From: Larimichthys crocea | Lineage: Eukaryota > Chordata > Actinopteri > Sciaenidae | Direction of reading: 5' to 3' | NCBI RefSeq assembly: GCF_000972845.2 | Contig: NC_040012.1 | Location: 13,108,636-13,172,635 of the forward strand | Length of the DNA stretch: 64,000 nt | In this document: piece after piece, positions 11,601 through 31,200 of the stretch | How the letters are laid out: every line of letters begins with the position of its first letter | Position numbering within the stretch: the stretch's first letter is position 1 | Made by a program: the position numbers and the translations under genes | Notes under the pieces: model-generated | Databases searched by the model: none | What the model was told of the DNA's origin: nothing | Seen by the model: only the letters and a program-made list of their open reading frames with translations

Positions 11601-14600
11601 AGGATGCAGTGAGAGCGAAAAAGCTGGCTGGGATACTCACACAACAAAGTGTTCTGTCGCTGGATGTGCTCTTAAGCCAAGTGCCAGGGAGTGTTATCAC
11701 AGGCCCCTACACAGCAAGCTCATCTACTATACACCATACATTTTTTTTAAAACAGCAAAAAAAGGCTTGATGCCTTGCAAGAACATTCTTTTTATATCAA
11801 ATGTGTCTTATCTGCAGCAGTCAGTGTGTTTTTGTTGATTGGAAGATCATATTTTGGTAAACTGGCAGATTTTAAAATAGACACTTGATTTCTAACCACT
11901 ACATTTCTTTTAAATTGTGTTTTGCTTAACATTAACTTGCCGATTAATTGTCTCAAAAACACTACACTTTCTGTTATCTGTATGGAAGGGACAGAATCTG
12001 CACATCGACAGTGATACTGTATTTCTCTTTCTACACAGAGCAACGTGACTGAACATAAAGTATAACAAGTGTGATGACAGCAAGAACCAAAAGTGTGAAG
12101 CTTGCCTTTGACTGTAGGTGCCAGACAGCTGCTGAACCTTGTGTGAAAGAAGCTTCTCGTGAGCTTCTCTCGCAGTTAAATGAACAGGATCGAGGTGTAT
12201 ATAAAGTAATCGTGGATAACAAGTGTGATTGTGGGTTTCTGGTTACAAATGTGTGTATTTGTAGAAATGTAATATGTGGCAAAGTCATGAGTGCTGTAAA
12301 ATTAATGAGCTTGAAACATTCCTATGAGAGATTTTGTACAGCTCTCTGCAGAGCCGGGATCAGTATATTGTTGCACAAGAGTCAATCTCATCTTACTGTA
12401 CAATATGTATAATTAAGTTTTGCTGAGTCAAGCCTTGGACACGGAAGAAATCAGGCTTACATTAAGTATTTCCCTCATTTTATATACATATTAAACCCTT
12501 AGGGGTGCTCCGATCGAGTATGAATGGATTGGAATCAATCAATATTCATTACAAATGGCTGGATCGGCAGCCTTGAAGTTTGCTGATCAGAAAAAACTAA
12601 TCAGGAAATAGATAACAGTGTCACTCAGTGTTTGCACGGCCTCGTCCATCATGTGTCACTGATCTCCACCACACAGGAGTCTGAAGCAGTTTATGTTCCC
12701 GAGGTTAAGTTAGAGCTGCTGACTGCAGTGGGACATTATCTTGTATACTGTATATTTTCTTTATGAAAGTCTCATTAAAATAAGTGTTAAATTTAACTGA
12801 CACTAGGTCATATTTCACATTTTGTTTTTTTAATGATCGTAAACATCTTGGAGTAGAATTCCACCGAAATTTGACCTCGTGGACCACAAAAAAATCTCCA
12901 TAGTGATCACTGAAACATTGTCTCCATGACGGTTACAGCCACATTATCTGAAAGGGAAACGGGTGAGCCGCAGATACACTTGGTTACAGGTATGAATTAT
13001 AACCCGCCTTGAGCACATCAGCAGATGTGATAACAGGTGTTTTTCTGCGCGGCTGTGCACTGGATTGATAATTCCTCAGGCAGTTTAAGAACTTTTTGTC
13101 TTTTTAAGAGAAGGATTTGGCCCAGCTTTGCAGTCTCAGATTTATAGTGTGATTTACAAGCTCCAGTTTCTTTCAGATCCCACTGCTTCCCTCAAGGTGA
13201 CTCCGGGAGTTTTTCTAAACCGTAGAGGCTATACTTCATTTTTATGATCAGTGCACTTTCTTTCCTTTGTGAATATTTTTTGTGGTCGGTTTATAAAACT
13301 TTAAATTTCTTTAAAGTTTTTGTTTTTTTAAGAAAAATGTGTTGTTATAGCTATTATCTTACTCTATATCATTTTTAGTAGCATCTGTGGATTTTTCATT
13401 TAATTGCCCGACTCCTGTTTATTTAGTAAAGGACAAACGGCAGCATTAGACAATAGGAAACACTGATCTGGTCTGTTCCACAGTGGCCTGGCTCAGGTTG
13501 CTCTGAAGGGACACTCAATCCTGGGCTACAGAGCTCTCAGAGGCTGGGGTGTTTGGTTCCGACTGGAGGAAACCAGATCTGTGGGCAGGGTTAGAACAAT
13601 GACCTGCCATCAGAACCACAAAGACGCACGCACTGCGACAACATAAGCAGATCAATACCTTTTGTATCAATCAAACCATCAGTCAATCACAAATCTACCA
13701 ATAAGACTTTCTATAATGTAAACATGTTGGATCATCTTTCATCTGTCTGGTGGCCCTGTTTGCAGGTGTGGAGTCTGAAGTTAGAGCAGGAGGTGGAGAA
13801 GAACAAAGCTCTGACAGAGGCTCTGCAGACATTGGCAACTGAGCACTACGAACTCAAGCAGTCCCTGTGTAAGAACAGGAGGTCATCCACCCTCAGTACC
13901 CTCACTGAAGATGACTTCTATGATGCTGTGTCAGGTCAGCAGCCCTTAGTGAAGTAATCAAGAAGTTAATATACTGGGGAGATCAGTACATCCTCACTGT
14001 ACATCTTGTTCTTCACGCTGTGCCTTGGTCAGGTCATAAATTAGACAAATGTAGTCATAAGCATTATCTGAAGTTATTTTACTAATCTTGCACGTAGAGT
14101 AACACTGAGCTAAATGTATTTTCATTCATTTCTTCCATTGCAGAACTTCCATTAAAGATATCATGCACAGATTTTGACGTCTAGCAATGCTATAGAGCAA
14201 TATTTTTACGAGTAGGTCCCCGTTGTGCATGTGGACAAGCATGCAGCATTTTTTCTGCTGCTATTTGACAGTCGATGGCAGCAAAAAGCACAAAGAAGTG
14301 CAGCAATTTGCCAAGAAAAGCGGGGGGGAAGAAGAAGTGTGCTGGCTTGCATTAAAATGTTTTATGGTGAAGGCATTTAAAGTTTGTCAGGGTTAGAAAT
14401 ATAAAGTATGAACGCTCTTAAGTAACATTGAATGTAGACATAACGTTGTTCTCCACAGTGCAACTCCTAAGAATTGTATTTACATACAGTTCTCTCTTTT
14501 ATATACAGAATAACGAGCAGAGTTAAAGCGTGTACTCCATGTGCGTGTGTGCATAGTTACCCGGTGACACTTAACATTGCCGATGTCCTCTTCTCTTATA

Positions 14601-17279
14601 CTCAAGGGTAATGAGGTAGTGTCACTGTTGCTGCTTTAGTTTTTTTTAAGTAGAATTCAGCAGTGGTTAGACAAGATTATTTCACAATGTTTACATTTAT
14701 CATGCACAGTATCGCCTGTGGCGAAATGGATCATGCACAATTTCCTTTGTCGTATACCCAAAAGCCTCACTGTCTACAGCAGACTTCCTTCTACAAAATG
14801 TTTGTGCACTGTGGACCAATCTTTCTCAGGAATCATTGCATTATTCATAGATAGCCCTGAGTTATCTACTAGCCAGAGACACTCTGCCCGTAGACTCCAA
14901 ACTGTGCTCAGCATATATATGAGAATCACACGCTGAGCTGTGTGCGTAAAGCCCACTCACGTGTTTTTGTTTATATAAAGGACGTTTATGAAGCTGTGTT
15001 GTATCCGCTGCCAACTTGGAACACAGTACATACGTTACAGCCATGCAGCTGTGTGAAGTTTTATTTTCTGTCGACACATTATTCACTATACATGTACTCA
15101 CAATAAGCACTCATATCTCAGAGTAACATATACAATCGGCACAACACTAGTCTCCCCTTCCTTTTGTGTATGTGAAAGTACCTGTACTGTCACTAACAGC
15201 ACTGGGTAGGGGAGGAGTAGCATCCAGCAGCACAGAGCAAACAATGTTGGAGGAAATGAAGCCTCTGTGTGGCCTCTCATTGGAACACAATCCTCAGGTG
15301 GGGTTTGGCTGGCGGCAGGGAGGGGGAAGGTTGGAGAGGAACTCGAGCACACAAGTGCTTATTTGCGGACAGTGTACTCTTCAGGCTGCAGCATCTCCGA
15401 GCCGGGGCCACTCGAACCTATATGTATGAATGTACGCATGTGTGAGTGTTGACCTGGCACACTTGGCATGACCAGGCATCTGCCCCCTGTCATCATCTCA
15501 CAGAGTCGGAGTCGGAGCTCTCTGTGAGCGGCTTCCTGTCTGTGGCCAGCCACTCCTGTGAAGAGGACGAGGGGAGAGACGCCCCCCTTCTCAGCAGCCT
15601 CCGCCATCCCAACGCACTCAGGGGGCCTACCGGAATGTCAGGGGAGGGTGACCATGGCAACGAACCAGCCCAGTACAATGGAGTCAAGAAGCACAGGTGG
15701 GACATGCTCCAGTTATGATGTCATGCTTGTTTACTGGCTTAAATGATGGGAAAGAGACGTGTGGAAATGTAACGTTGGGGAGTGCTCTCCAGACAAGCCA
15801 TTCACTGTTTTGAGCGATAATAATAATTATTATTATCACATCAGGTAGCAGGAATCAGTAGAATATAACTTTACATTGCTGAGCAGCTTAAATAAATATC
15901 GTACATGTGATTTTTTTATTTTTTTTATTTTTTTTTTTTTTTTTATTATTATTTTGTTTTTTTGTATGCATGTCTGATGATAGGTTGCAGACCTCAATCA
16001 GGCAAGTAAATAGCAGAGTTGGTGTAATAAGATACCTCCTTTCCACTCTGGTGTGTTTTTTGTCGTCAGGTGTTTTTTTGTTTGAGCTCCCAGTCCACAG
16101 AGAATAGCCTGTTTTGTTTTTCCTGACGGATCCAACTCTCCAAGTGAGCAATCATCGTAGCGCTCGGTGTTTGGTGGTGGCAGCGGGGGTTTCGTGAAGA
16201 TTTGACAATCTCTTTCATTTCCGTGGATGCTGATTCTGGCTTGGCCCTCTCCTCCTTAATCCAACAAGTGATCCATGAATAATTGAGCATGTGCTGGCTC
16301 AGAGTAGGAGTTGGAGGAAAGGGGACTGACTGTCTGACTGGCTAGCTGTGTGTGCGTGTGTGTCTCCGTGTGTTGTGCATTTATGCAAGATTTATGAGGT
16401 GTCTGTTTATTTGGAATTACTCCTGTCATTCAAAGATATGTCTGTCCCTGGTTGCCTGTAGTTGGGCTTAGGTCTAGTTGTTTTTAACACTCTTTACCTT
16501 TCTATGATGACATCTTACTATAAAGTTGCCAAAAAATGTCCCAACAATTTGTTTTTGACTTGAAGGCACAAGTATACGGTAGTGTAAATGTCAATTTCAT
16601 GCATGTAATGAATGAAAAGACTGATATAGTTGAACCATAGACAGTGTCTGTAAGAAATGCTTCACAGTATTGATTTGGCATGTTCAAAGTGATGGAGAAT
16701 CCTGTCTCTCTTCCATGTTTGCTTGTGTTTGAGTAGGTTCTGCTGAACGAAGCAGTTTAGCTTAAAATGTATCTATATTTCAGAAAACATCTGAAAACTA
16801 CAGGTCCCATAAATCTTCAGACATGTACAAATATAGTAGTAGAGGGCAATTACTTAGAAAACCCCATTGTCATGTTTTGTTTTTGAAAAAGTCCAAGGAA
16901 AGAAATAGAAAATACATTTTGGGGTCGAGTCTGATGAAACACAAACTAGGCCAGAAGTATAGTCTGCCATGCATCACAGCTCTGCTCATCCTACAGATGG
17001 AGCAAACCCCCACCCCCTGCCTCTCTGTTTATTTAGCTGAAGTAATGGCTTTTATTTGTGTAGTTGCCTCAGCACTCATTTTTTAAACAAGGACACCATC
17101 TGCCTCCAGCCAGCATACTGTACCTGTAAAACAGTCGACACCTCAGTTGTTAGCAAGGCTGGAAGAAAAAGGCAAAGGAAGTTTCCACAATCAATCTAAT
17201 GGATGTGTCATGATTTATCTTGTGCTTTGCATATGCAAAAATACCAGTTGAAGGATTCTTATAACCAGTGTTGAAAACC

Positions 17280-17316
<37 letters not shown>

Positions 17317-20300
17317 ACTCACACAGTTGTACATCCATTCATGGGTATTGCATGAGGCTTGACCAGACTGGCTGAAAGCTCATTAGCCTACGGGTGTCAG
17401 ATGACTTTGTTCCCAAATGGTGGTTCAAGCTATGTTGTCCTCTCTGCAGCCTTTTAAAGCTCTCCGCATGCACTAGACAAAATAATCGTTTTAATGTGTG
17501 GTTTATCTAATTTGTGCTCAGTGCCATATTAAAACAGTAGATAGTGGTGGAGTGGAGGGCATCAATTTTCGTCTCCAAAAAATCGTAAACCTGACACAAG
17601 ATAAACAAATACGATGATTTCCCATGGATAGAGTTAAAAAATTGTTATATTTACACCTAGATGGATATTGTAGCATATCAGAGCACACTGATTTGTTCAC
17701 ATAATTCTGTCTGATAGCTGTTTCTCCCTCTCTTTATACTTCTGTCCCACAGAACATGTCTACCGGCTCCTATGTTCTCAAGGAATGATGTCAGCATCTG
17801 GAGTATCCTGAAAAAATGCATCGGCATGGTGAGAACAGCGTTTACACTTTGCTCCAATTCGCTGTTTGGAGAAGATGAATGCTGACTTCAGATTCAGTTT
17901 TTTTAAGCTGGTTTGGTGAGGGGAAAAAAAAACCTAAACAGAAAAAGTTGGGTAATTGTGAGAAATTAGTTTTTGTACGTGGCTTTAGGAGTATAGTCAT
18001 TAGTATCAGTGTATTGGAGTCCTAAGGGATCGGAGTCCTCACTCAGCCCCTGTCTGGATTTAATTACATTTAATAACATCTATTAATGTTTTATTCCCCA
18101 ATTAAATATGGCTAATGATTCGTGCATACGCAGTTCTGTAGACAGAAAGATGGATATAAAGAAACACATGGGGTATGCATAAGTATGTTTGATATTGTCT
18201 TTAACTGTGTCGTGTCAGTAAACTGATTTTATATTTTATTAGTAAGTAAGTAAGAGGAAGTTAGTAAGTTATAACATAATAACAAAAAACAATAACACAG
18301 ACATACACACACGGTTGTTGTGGAAGAGTCTGTGTCCTCACACTTTCTTTATCTTCTCCACTTCCTTTTTTAGGAGTTGTCAAAGATTGCCATGCCTGTG
18401 ATATTTAATGAGCCTCTGAGTTTCCTCCAGCGGCTAACAGAGTACATGGAACACACCTACCTCATCCATCAGGCCAATGCCACAACAGACTCTGTCGAGA
18501 GGATGAAGGTACCACCGTGTTTACTTTATTAAATAAAGACAAACACTCAGTAGTTCTGTTTGTTTTTTTTTTTTTATCAAATATTGAATTTCTTATCTGG
18601 AATTTGGTAATCATAAGTCGATGCTCTGTAGTGTGTTGCAGCATTTGCTGTGTCAGCTGTAGCGTCACAGTGGGAGAGGACCGGGAAACCTTTCAACCCA
18701 CTACTGGGGGAAACCTATGAGCTTATCAGGTGAGCAACAGCAGTGCCTTAAATGCACAAATGTGTTTCATGAGCATGCCTAGTCACAAAACATTTTGCAT
18801 TTAGTGACACTTTATTTTCTCCTGCTGTACCAAATTACATCTCTGTTCTCCATCAGAGACGATTTGGGCTTTAGGTGGGTGTCGGAGCAAGTAAGCCATC
18901 ACCCTCCAGTCAGTGCCTTTCAAGCTGAGGGCCTCAAGGAGGATTTCATCTTCCATGGGTCCATCTACCCTAAACTTAAGTTTTGGGGAAAGAGCATAGA
19001 AGCTGAACCCAAGGGACTCATCACACTGGAACTGCCCAAGTGAGTGCACAGTCTTGAGAAGACTGCTTTGTAAGTCTGATTTGATTCCCTTTGAGCTTTG
19101 TGTCATCTCATGTTATTTCATGTTTTAACCCTTTGCTTCTTCTTTTTTCCTCTGCAGATATAATGAAGCCTACACCTGGACAAATCCTACCTGTTGTGTC
19201 CACAACATCATTGTTGGTCAGCTTTGGATTGAGCAGTACGGCAGCGTGGAAGTTATCAATCACAAGTAATCACGAGTCCTGTTTGTCTGCAAACACATGC
19301 TCGCCCTGATGCATTCATGTGCACTGAGACTTTGGTGCATCAATATCTTTCTTTCTGTGCTGCGCAGTGGAGTCTTGATCTACTTTCAGATGCAGCTTAT
19401 TGATCATGGGAGCAGAAGTGGGACAGTTGCAGTTAGAATAGAAGAGCAGGATAATGAATGTTTGAAAGCCTCAACTCGCAGAAGGAGAATAGTGAAAGAA
19501 TTGATAAACAGCCTGTCATTCTGTGGTAGGACCGGAGAGAGATGCAGCATGACGTTCAAGCCCTGTGGCCTCTTTGGAAATGAGCTCCATAAAGTGGAGG
19601 GTTACATCCTCGATAAAAGGTATCTTCTTCCTTTTAATTAGCAGGGATTTAATTATTCATCTGATGTTTAATATTGTCTGAATGTAATGTAAATTTGTCA
19701 TAAATTACGGCATCGTTAATTACTTTGTCATAAATAATGTAAGACAGTTTATATCTTAGGAGTTTTTCCCATCAGTGTTGTCAGAAGAGTAACACAGTGT
19801 TTTATCAACATTTGCTTGTGTGTTCGCAGCAAAAAGAAGCTCTGTGCAATATACGGCAAATGGACTGAATGCCTATACACAGTAGACGCTGCTACTTTTG
19901 ACAACCACAAAAAGACAGACAGAAAGAATTCAGACGAAAAAAAGGGCAACAAACAGGTATTCGGTTTTATTGCTTTCAAAGTCACCCACGTCCTGTCTCC
20001 ATTTAAGTTAAACTTCTATGTGTGTGTGTGTCTCTGTTGCTCCAGAGCAATGTGGATGAGGAGCCAGAAGAGATACCTCCACCTGAGGCTGAGACGGTCC
20101 AGATCATCCCAGGCAGCGAGCTCATCTGGAAGATAACGCCTCGACCAGAAAACTCAGCCAAGGTATGAGAAGACAGGATGTGGTGGAAAAGAGGAACAAT
20201 TTGCACATCTGAAAAAGGCAGATCAGGCGTAATAGCTAAGGGGATGGTATTTGTGTTATTTTGTCGCCTTCTCATCTTTGCTCCTTCTATGACAGCCGAA

Positions 20301-21206
20301 AATTTTGTAGCAATTTCATGCTCTCTCCGGCAGTTCTATGCATTCTCCACATTCGCCATGCACCTAAATGAGCTGGAGACGAGCATGGAGGGTGTTGTTC
20401 CCACGACAGATAGTCGCCTCAGACCTGACATCCGGGCCATGGAGAATGGAGATATAGGTACAGTGTACGACCTTGATTTTGAGACCTTATTATGCCACAC
20501 CAGCTTAAATACACCATCTCTGGTGGTATACACGTTTCTACATCCATGTCCTCATTTATAGATTTGGCAAGTGCAGAGAAGAAGAGGCTCGAGGAGAAAC
20601 AGAGAATAGCCCGGAAAAATCGCACCAAATCAACAGATGAATGGAAAACAAGGTTAGTCGCTGAGTAACATGATGCAATGCCATCGCCCCGTCGCTAATT
20701 TGTTTTACTAATTGCCTCACTATTGTCTTGTGTTACCAACTCTGCCGTCCCCTTTTCATTGTACTTGCGAAGGAATGCTGCACTCGGCCCAAGGTTTGGT
20801 TCAAAGTAGTGCTTTTTTTTTTTTTCCTGTATTTCTTTCTTGGTGTGAAGTGCTGCACTGTACCACCCTCCTCAGGACAAAATGCACAACTGCAACTGTG
20901 CAGTTACTGCATTTGTCAAGACGCTGGTACTCCTGAAGATACTGGTGTTTGATTGTGGATATTTAGTTTGGAGGCTAGCAACTTTTGACACCACGAGTGT
21001 GACGCCTTTTTGTGTGCGTTTTGATTTGTCCTGCGGTTCTTTTGTCTCTTTTTGTTCCTAACTTCTGAATTCATATTCAATAAATCTTCTTTGTTGTCTG
21101 CAGGTGGTTTCAGCAAGGACCCAACCCTCACAATAAAGCTCAGGACTGGCTCTACTTGAAAGGCTACTGGGACAGGAACTACACTAACATGCCTGACATC
21201 TACTAA
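3881..21206 (+). CDS. OSBPL1A: Oxysterol-binding protein-related protein 1 (ORP1), long form, 27 coding exons
   Basis: Coding exons: 3881-4004, 4074-4159, 4245-4319, 4637-4745, 4845-4930, 5375-5519, 5604-5671, 6520-6564, 6796-6869, 7161-7224, 7399-7500, 7618-7743, 7867-7945, 8428-8534, 13766-13934, 15504-15696, 17753-17828, 18374-18508, 18632-18729, 18857-19039, 19158-19265, 19530-19619, 19830-19956, 20046-20162, 20334-20457, 20562-20652, 21104-21206. They sum to 2904 nt (967 residues; human ORP1L about 950). Layout: ankyrin repeats (1-231), PH domain (about 232-345), coiled region with FFAT-like motif (about 477-487), and lipid-transfer domain with the EQVSHHPP signature (about 664-671). ORP1L is known to bind Rab7 and VAP and to sense sterol on late endosomes. 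The start matches the family N-terminus (MEADTLENQLLLYAK). All phases join except that exon 4 carries two compensating frame breaks. Confidence 0.93.
4340..4500. repeat. AT-rich dinucleotide repeat in OSBPL1A intron 3
   Basis: A long imperfect (AT)n tract begins 20 bp after the exon 3 donor and continues with ATAATATC variants to about 4500. A second pure (TA)n run lies at 4765-4793 in intron 4. Both flank exon 4, the exon with frame breaks, so assembly quality here deserves caution. Confidence 0.85.
4637..4745 (+). other. OSBPL1A: OSBPL1A exon 4, reading frame broken twice
   Basis: The exon has a good acceptor and donor and 109 nt, which keeps the phases of its neighbours. Read in phase it opens EIV, then meets TGA at 4661-4663. 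The conserved ankyrin text RYDACSNIINGTAQIPK is in the +1 frame, and DVTEDDEIITMLE returns to the original frame. A net one-base gain near 4645-4658 and a one-base loss near 4713 therefore cancel out. Either the assembly has two indel errors or this allele truncates ORP1L. The exon length is one codon less than in human, which fits a normal ancestral exon with two later small errors. Confidence 0.75.
6520..7743 (+). CDS. OSBPL1A: OSBPL1A exons 8-12: pleckstrin homology domain
   Basis: Exons 8-12 encode a PH domain. It starts at IEGPLWKSSRFLGWRSHWVV, continues with the strand ALSWYHRQ and the core CFFMLRCFDDTVHYFKV, and ends with the C-terminal helix containing RWLDAFEAHSSYSTRH with the invariant tryptophan. 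ORP PH domains bind phosphoinositides at endosomal membranes. Exon boundaries and phases match the mammalian gene as far as I recall it. Exon 12 also carries an acidic stretch (IIDDADGDGG) leading into the coiled linker. Confidence 0.92.
7867..15696 (+). CDS. OSBPL1A: OSBPL1A exons 13-16: coiled linker with FFAT-like motif
   Basis: Exons 7867-7945, 8428-8534, 13766-13934 and 15504-15696 encode charged helical sequence (KLEQEVEKNKALTEALQTLA) and then TEDDFYDAVSESESE. The latter resembles the FFAT motif (acidic flank, F/Y-DA core) that ties ORP1L to ER VAP proteins. The motif is split by the intron between exons 15 and 16. Exon 16 is poorly conserved and serine/acid-rich. It contains an internal Met (ATG 15635) that fits the start of the short isoform. 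Confidence 0.85.
8880..9284 (+). promoter_or_regulatory. OSBPL1A: Possible internal promoter and noncoding first exon for short ORP1
   Basis: This block is richer in CpG than the rest of the intron. It carries a GC box (GGGGGCGGGGA near 8930), an ETS-type CGGAAG (about 8980), and further down a purine-rich stretch ending in a splice donor (ACAG/GTACAA, GT at 9285). Splicing to exon 15 would not keep an ORF from the ATG at 9136 (it would stop soon after the junction). The exon would therefore be noncoding and translation would begin at the exon 16 ATG. This is inference from sequence composition and from the known short mammalian isoform. Confidence 0.35.
12495..12620. mobile_element. Possible MITE fragment
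   Basis: The segment beginning GGGGTGCTCCGATCGAGTAT resembles termini of short nonautonomous DNA elements common in fish genomes (GGTGCTCCGATC-type ends). A matching opposite end or target duplication was not identified, so this is a weak call. Confidence 0.25.
15635..21206 (+). CDS. OSBPL1A: Predicted short isoform ORP1S
   Basis: The in-frame ATG at 15635 is codon 531 of the long form, leaving 437 residues to the stop at 21206. That equals the length I recall for human ORP1S, whose start (MSEEKD...) lies at the equivalent place before the NG-KKHR segment. The fish reads MSGEGDHGNEPAQYNGVKKH. ORP1S consists essentially of the lipid-transfer domain, without ankyrin or PH domains, and is cytosolic/nuclear in mammals. 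The transcript start is not proven here. Confidence 0.55.
15912..15960. repeat. T-rich low-complexity tract in OSBPL1A intron 16
   Basis: A poly-T/ATTT tract lies in the 2 kb intron between exons 16 and 17. The rest of that intron (15697-17752) shows no exon, apart from the CA repeat at 17280-17326. Confidence 0.7.
17280..17326. repeat. (CA)n microsatellite
   Basis: A pure CA run followed by interrupted CACACT units, within OSBPL1A intron 16. Confidence 0.9.
17753..21206 (+). CDS. OSBPL1A: OSBPL1A exons 17-27: OSBP-related lipid-transfer domain (ORD)
   Basis: Eleven exons encode the complete ORD. Landmarks in order: WSILKKCIGMELSKIAMPV (lid and entrance), NEPLSFLQRLTEYMEHTYLI, WERTGKPFNPLLGETYEL, the family signature EQVSHHPPVSAF, FHGSIYPKLKFWGKSIEAEP, YTWTNPTCCVHNIIVGQLWI, KPCGLFGNELHKVEGYI, LRPDIRAMENGDI, the basic helix AEKKRLEEKQRIARKNRTKS, and the C-terminal WFQQGPNPHNKAQDW...NMPDIY. 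The domain folds around one sterol or PI4P molecule. Every intron is GT-AG and in frame. The domain looks fully functional. Confidence 0.95.
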
Positions 21207-22330
21207 GTATAAATACACACAAAAAGAACATACACCTTTGGACTTTATCTGCTGTACTGGGGTTTGTTCTAGGGAACCCTATACTTTAAGCAGTAGAAGA
21301 CTGAATGAACCCAGAGGCATATATTCTTCAATAGATGTGTGAACAACAAAGCACAAAAACTCTCTTTTGCTTATTTATTGTGGTCCTTGACCACTTAAAA
21401 ATATGGTTATAGGCATGTATTGGAAAAACTAGAATGTATTTTAGAAATATTTATATTATGTTAGATGGATGGAGTGTTTAAACAGCAAACTTGGTTTTGT
21501 TGTTGGTAGTCTGTTCATAATTCCTGCTGGTCATGAAAACATTTTACTCATCAGCTACAATGCAGACATACATGAGACAACAACACTACAAACGGCTACA
21601 ATGGAGTGCATGATGCATCCTGAGCATTTTGATCAGACATTTATTTGACTCTTATTCTACTTGTGCATGCATACTAATGCAGTGCAAAGTATTAAAATGG
21701 ACTGTTGGGGAACATTTGCCTTTTTGTTCTTACTTTCTAGTTAGTACATGAATTAGTTTAACTGAATGAATTGCTTGTTTGCAATTGATTGTAAATCTGT
21801 GTCTGGCTGTTTCTCTGCAAAGATGATGGCAAGTGAAATGTTAGCACATCTGACAAGAATCATGGCCACTACTACAACAATAAGACTTGGGTTTTTACAA
21901 TAAAATAAATGTTTAAGATATCATTAAGCCCTGAATTATGTACTGTATAGATGTGTATAGACTAAAATAGATGCACATGAATCTACCTGACTTTGTTGAT
22001 ATAGTAGCACTTTTTTCTAACTCTGCTGAAGCAGGGACACTGGCTCGGCACTTATAGATTTGTGTGTGCGTGTGTATAAAAGGTCTTGCAATAGTTCAAG
22101 TATAATTAGTTACATTCCTAGTGCTGTTGTTCTAACTGAAATCTTAACCATCACAATAAATGCATGTGCATCACTATAACTATGCAAGCCTTACCTCCTT
22201 CACAATCAAGCACTGAATATTTATTTTCCTCATGTTCTGGATAGCTGTAAAAGTTTTTTTTTTCTGTTACCACTCTTTTGGGTATCAAAACGGAATTTCT
22301 ATTGTTGCTAAATAAAAGCTTAATGTTAAT
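21207..22330 (+). other. OSBPL1A: OSBPL1A 3' untranslated region
   Basis: AT-rich sequence after the stop. AATAAA signals at about 21900 and at about 22310 (TAAATAAAAGC) are candidate polyadenylation signals. The downstream T-rich stretch at 22336-22350 fits the second as the distal site. Confidence 0.6.
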
Positions 22331-22995
22331 TGAACTTTTTTTTTTTTGTTTTCTGCAATTTGCTTTTATTTTTACGAAAGCCTGCTTGAATTAGGTGGAC
22401 GTCTGTTTGATTACGGTATTAAAAGATGAGCAGCTTTGAACATGTTTACATATTTTACTGTATCCCATCTACCACGGGACATGTCCTACTTATTGTCCCC
22501 CCTAGTGACCCAACATAACATTTGTCTTGGGCTCCTATTTTAGTGATTTACCACCAACTTGTGCGGACTGTTTCACAATTCATCCACAGATCTCTAAGGG
22601 ATCAGATGGAAAATCCAGGCAGGAGTTAAATCCCTATTTTAAAAAAGATTTCTTTACACCTAGTTACAGTCTAATACACCAGTCTCGCTATAAATCATTC
22701 CTTCATAAAGGTTATACTGTTCAGTCTTTCTTTAGATTGATTAAATGTTATAATCCTTTTGGAGGCCGTAACTTGTGGTGCAGGTAAACTGCACCAGAGG
22801 GAGGTGTTTCTATTATTTTGTCCAAACATAAAATATTAATGTGAAGTACCTGCTGTCTATTTGTTTTAAATTGTTGAAAACATAATGTATTAGCTGTTAC
22901 AAGATAATTTTTTGTTGCACAATGCAGTATATTTATCAAGGATACCTTTGTGTCCCACACTGTTACCTAATTAAGTGTAGTGGATATAAAACAAT
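22331..22995. other. Short convergent intergenic gap, no gene seen
   Basis: This gap of roughly 0.7 kb between the 3' ends of OSBPL1A and TTC39C contains no ORF with recognisable domains. CABYR, which I recall between these two genes in mammals, is not present here. Confidence 0.5.
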
Positions 22996-23691
22996 ATTCC
23001 ATTTTACAATATTCATTTTAATTATCTTAAACAAACAATAAAAAGGAGAACCAGTTTACAGCAGAGTAGCACTGTGTGTGCATAGTGGCACAACATGACG
23101 TTGGCATATCTATTAAAACTTGTGTGCAAGACATATTTACACTGATTTAAAAACAACTGTACTTAAAAAAGGGACTACACTAAAAAAAAAAAACTGTTTG
23201 TACTCATGTGTATGAATTAGCAAAGCCTTTACAGCACAAATGTCAAAATCACCAACCAACACAGAGATGGTAAGAATATTGGCTTCTCAAAGTCGTCACT
23301 TTGTCATTAATACTTGATATGTGCCATTACTCTATTTGACCTGATTTGACTCCATATGAGAGGCAAAATTGTCCCTCTGTGGAAGCAATATTAGTGATTC
23401 TTTTCAAAATGAGTCCGTAGATTTTCACCTGATTTAACTGGCATCAAGTTTTGGAATTAATGTAAACAACAAAATTCAAATGTATTAATTTATAGCAAAT
23501 AACGTAACATAATCCCCCTATTGTAACTGTTCTCCCATAAAACATTTACAGTATATTGCACACGTTTTAAAATGATACATTGGCTCAGAATGTGAAAATA
23601 AATTAGAACAGTGTAGCATTAATGACCAGAATGATGGTGTGGCTCTCATAAAGACATTTCTTCCAGTTCTTTCTGAGGTGCAGATAAAATG
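22996..23691 (-). other. TTC39C: TTC39C 3' untranslated region (probable)
   Basis: AT-rich sequence after the TTC39C stop. An ATTAAA-type signal on the minus strand near 23017-23022 is a candidate poly(A) signal. The end point is inferred. Confidence 0.4.

Positions 23692-31200
<7,509 letters not shown>

Larger units (their letters stand above)
8535..13765 (+). other. OSBPL1A intron 14 (5.2 kb)
   Basis: The largest intron of the gene. Apart from the promoter-like block near 8.88-9.28 kb and a possible MITE fragment near 12.5 kb, I see only short ORFs without domain signal and minor CA runs (about 10785-10802). Confidence 0.6.

Noticed and set aside
15166..15718. Overlapping ORFs of about 60-90 codons on both strands
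   Set aside because: They are shadows of, or flank, OSBPL1A exon 16. Only the frame continuing TEDDFYDAVS joins the neighbouring exons.
20178..20561. 127-codon plus-strand ORF
   Set aside because: It runs through intron 24 and exon 25 of OSBPL1A. Only 20334-20457 is coding, joined to exons at both sides.
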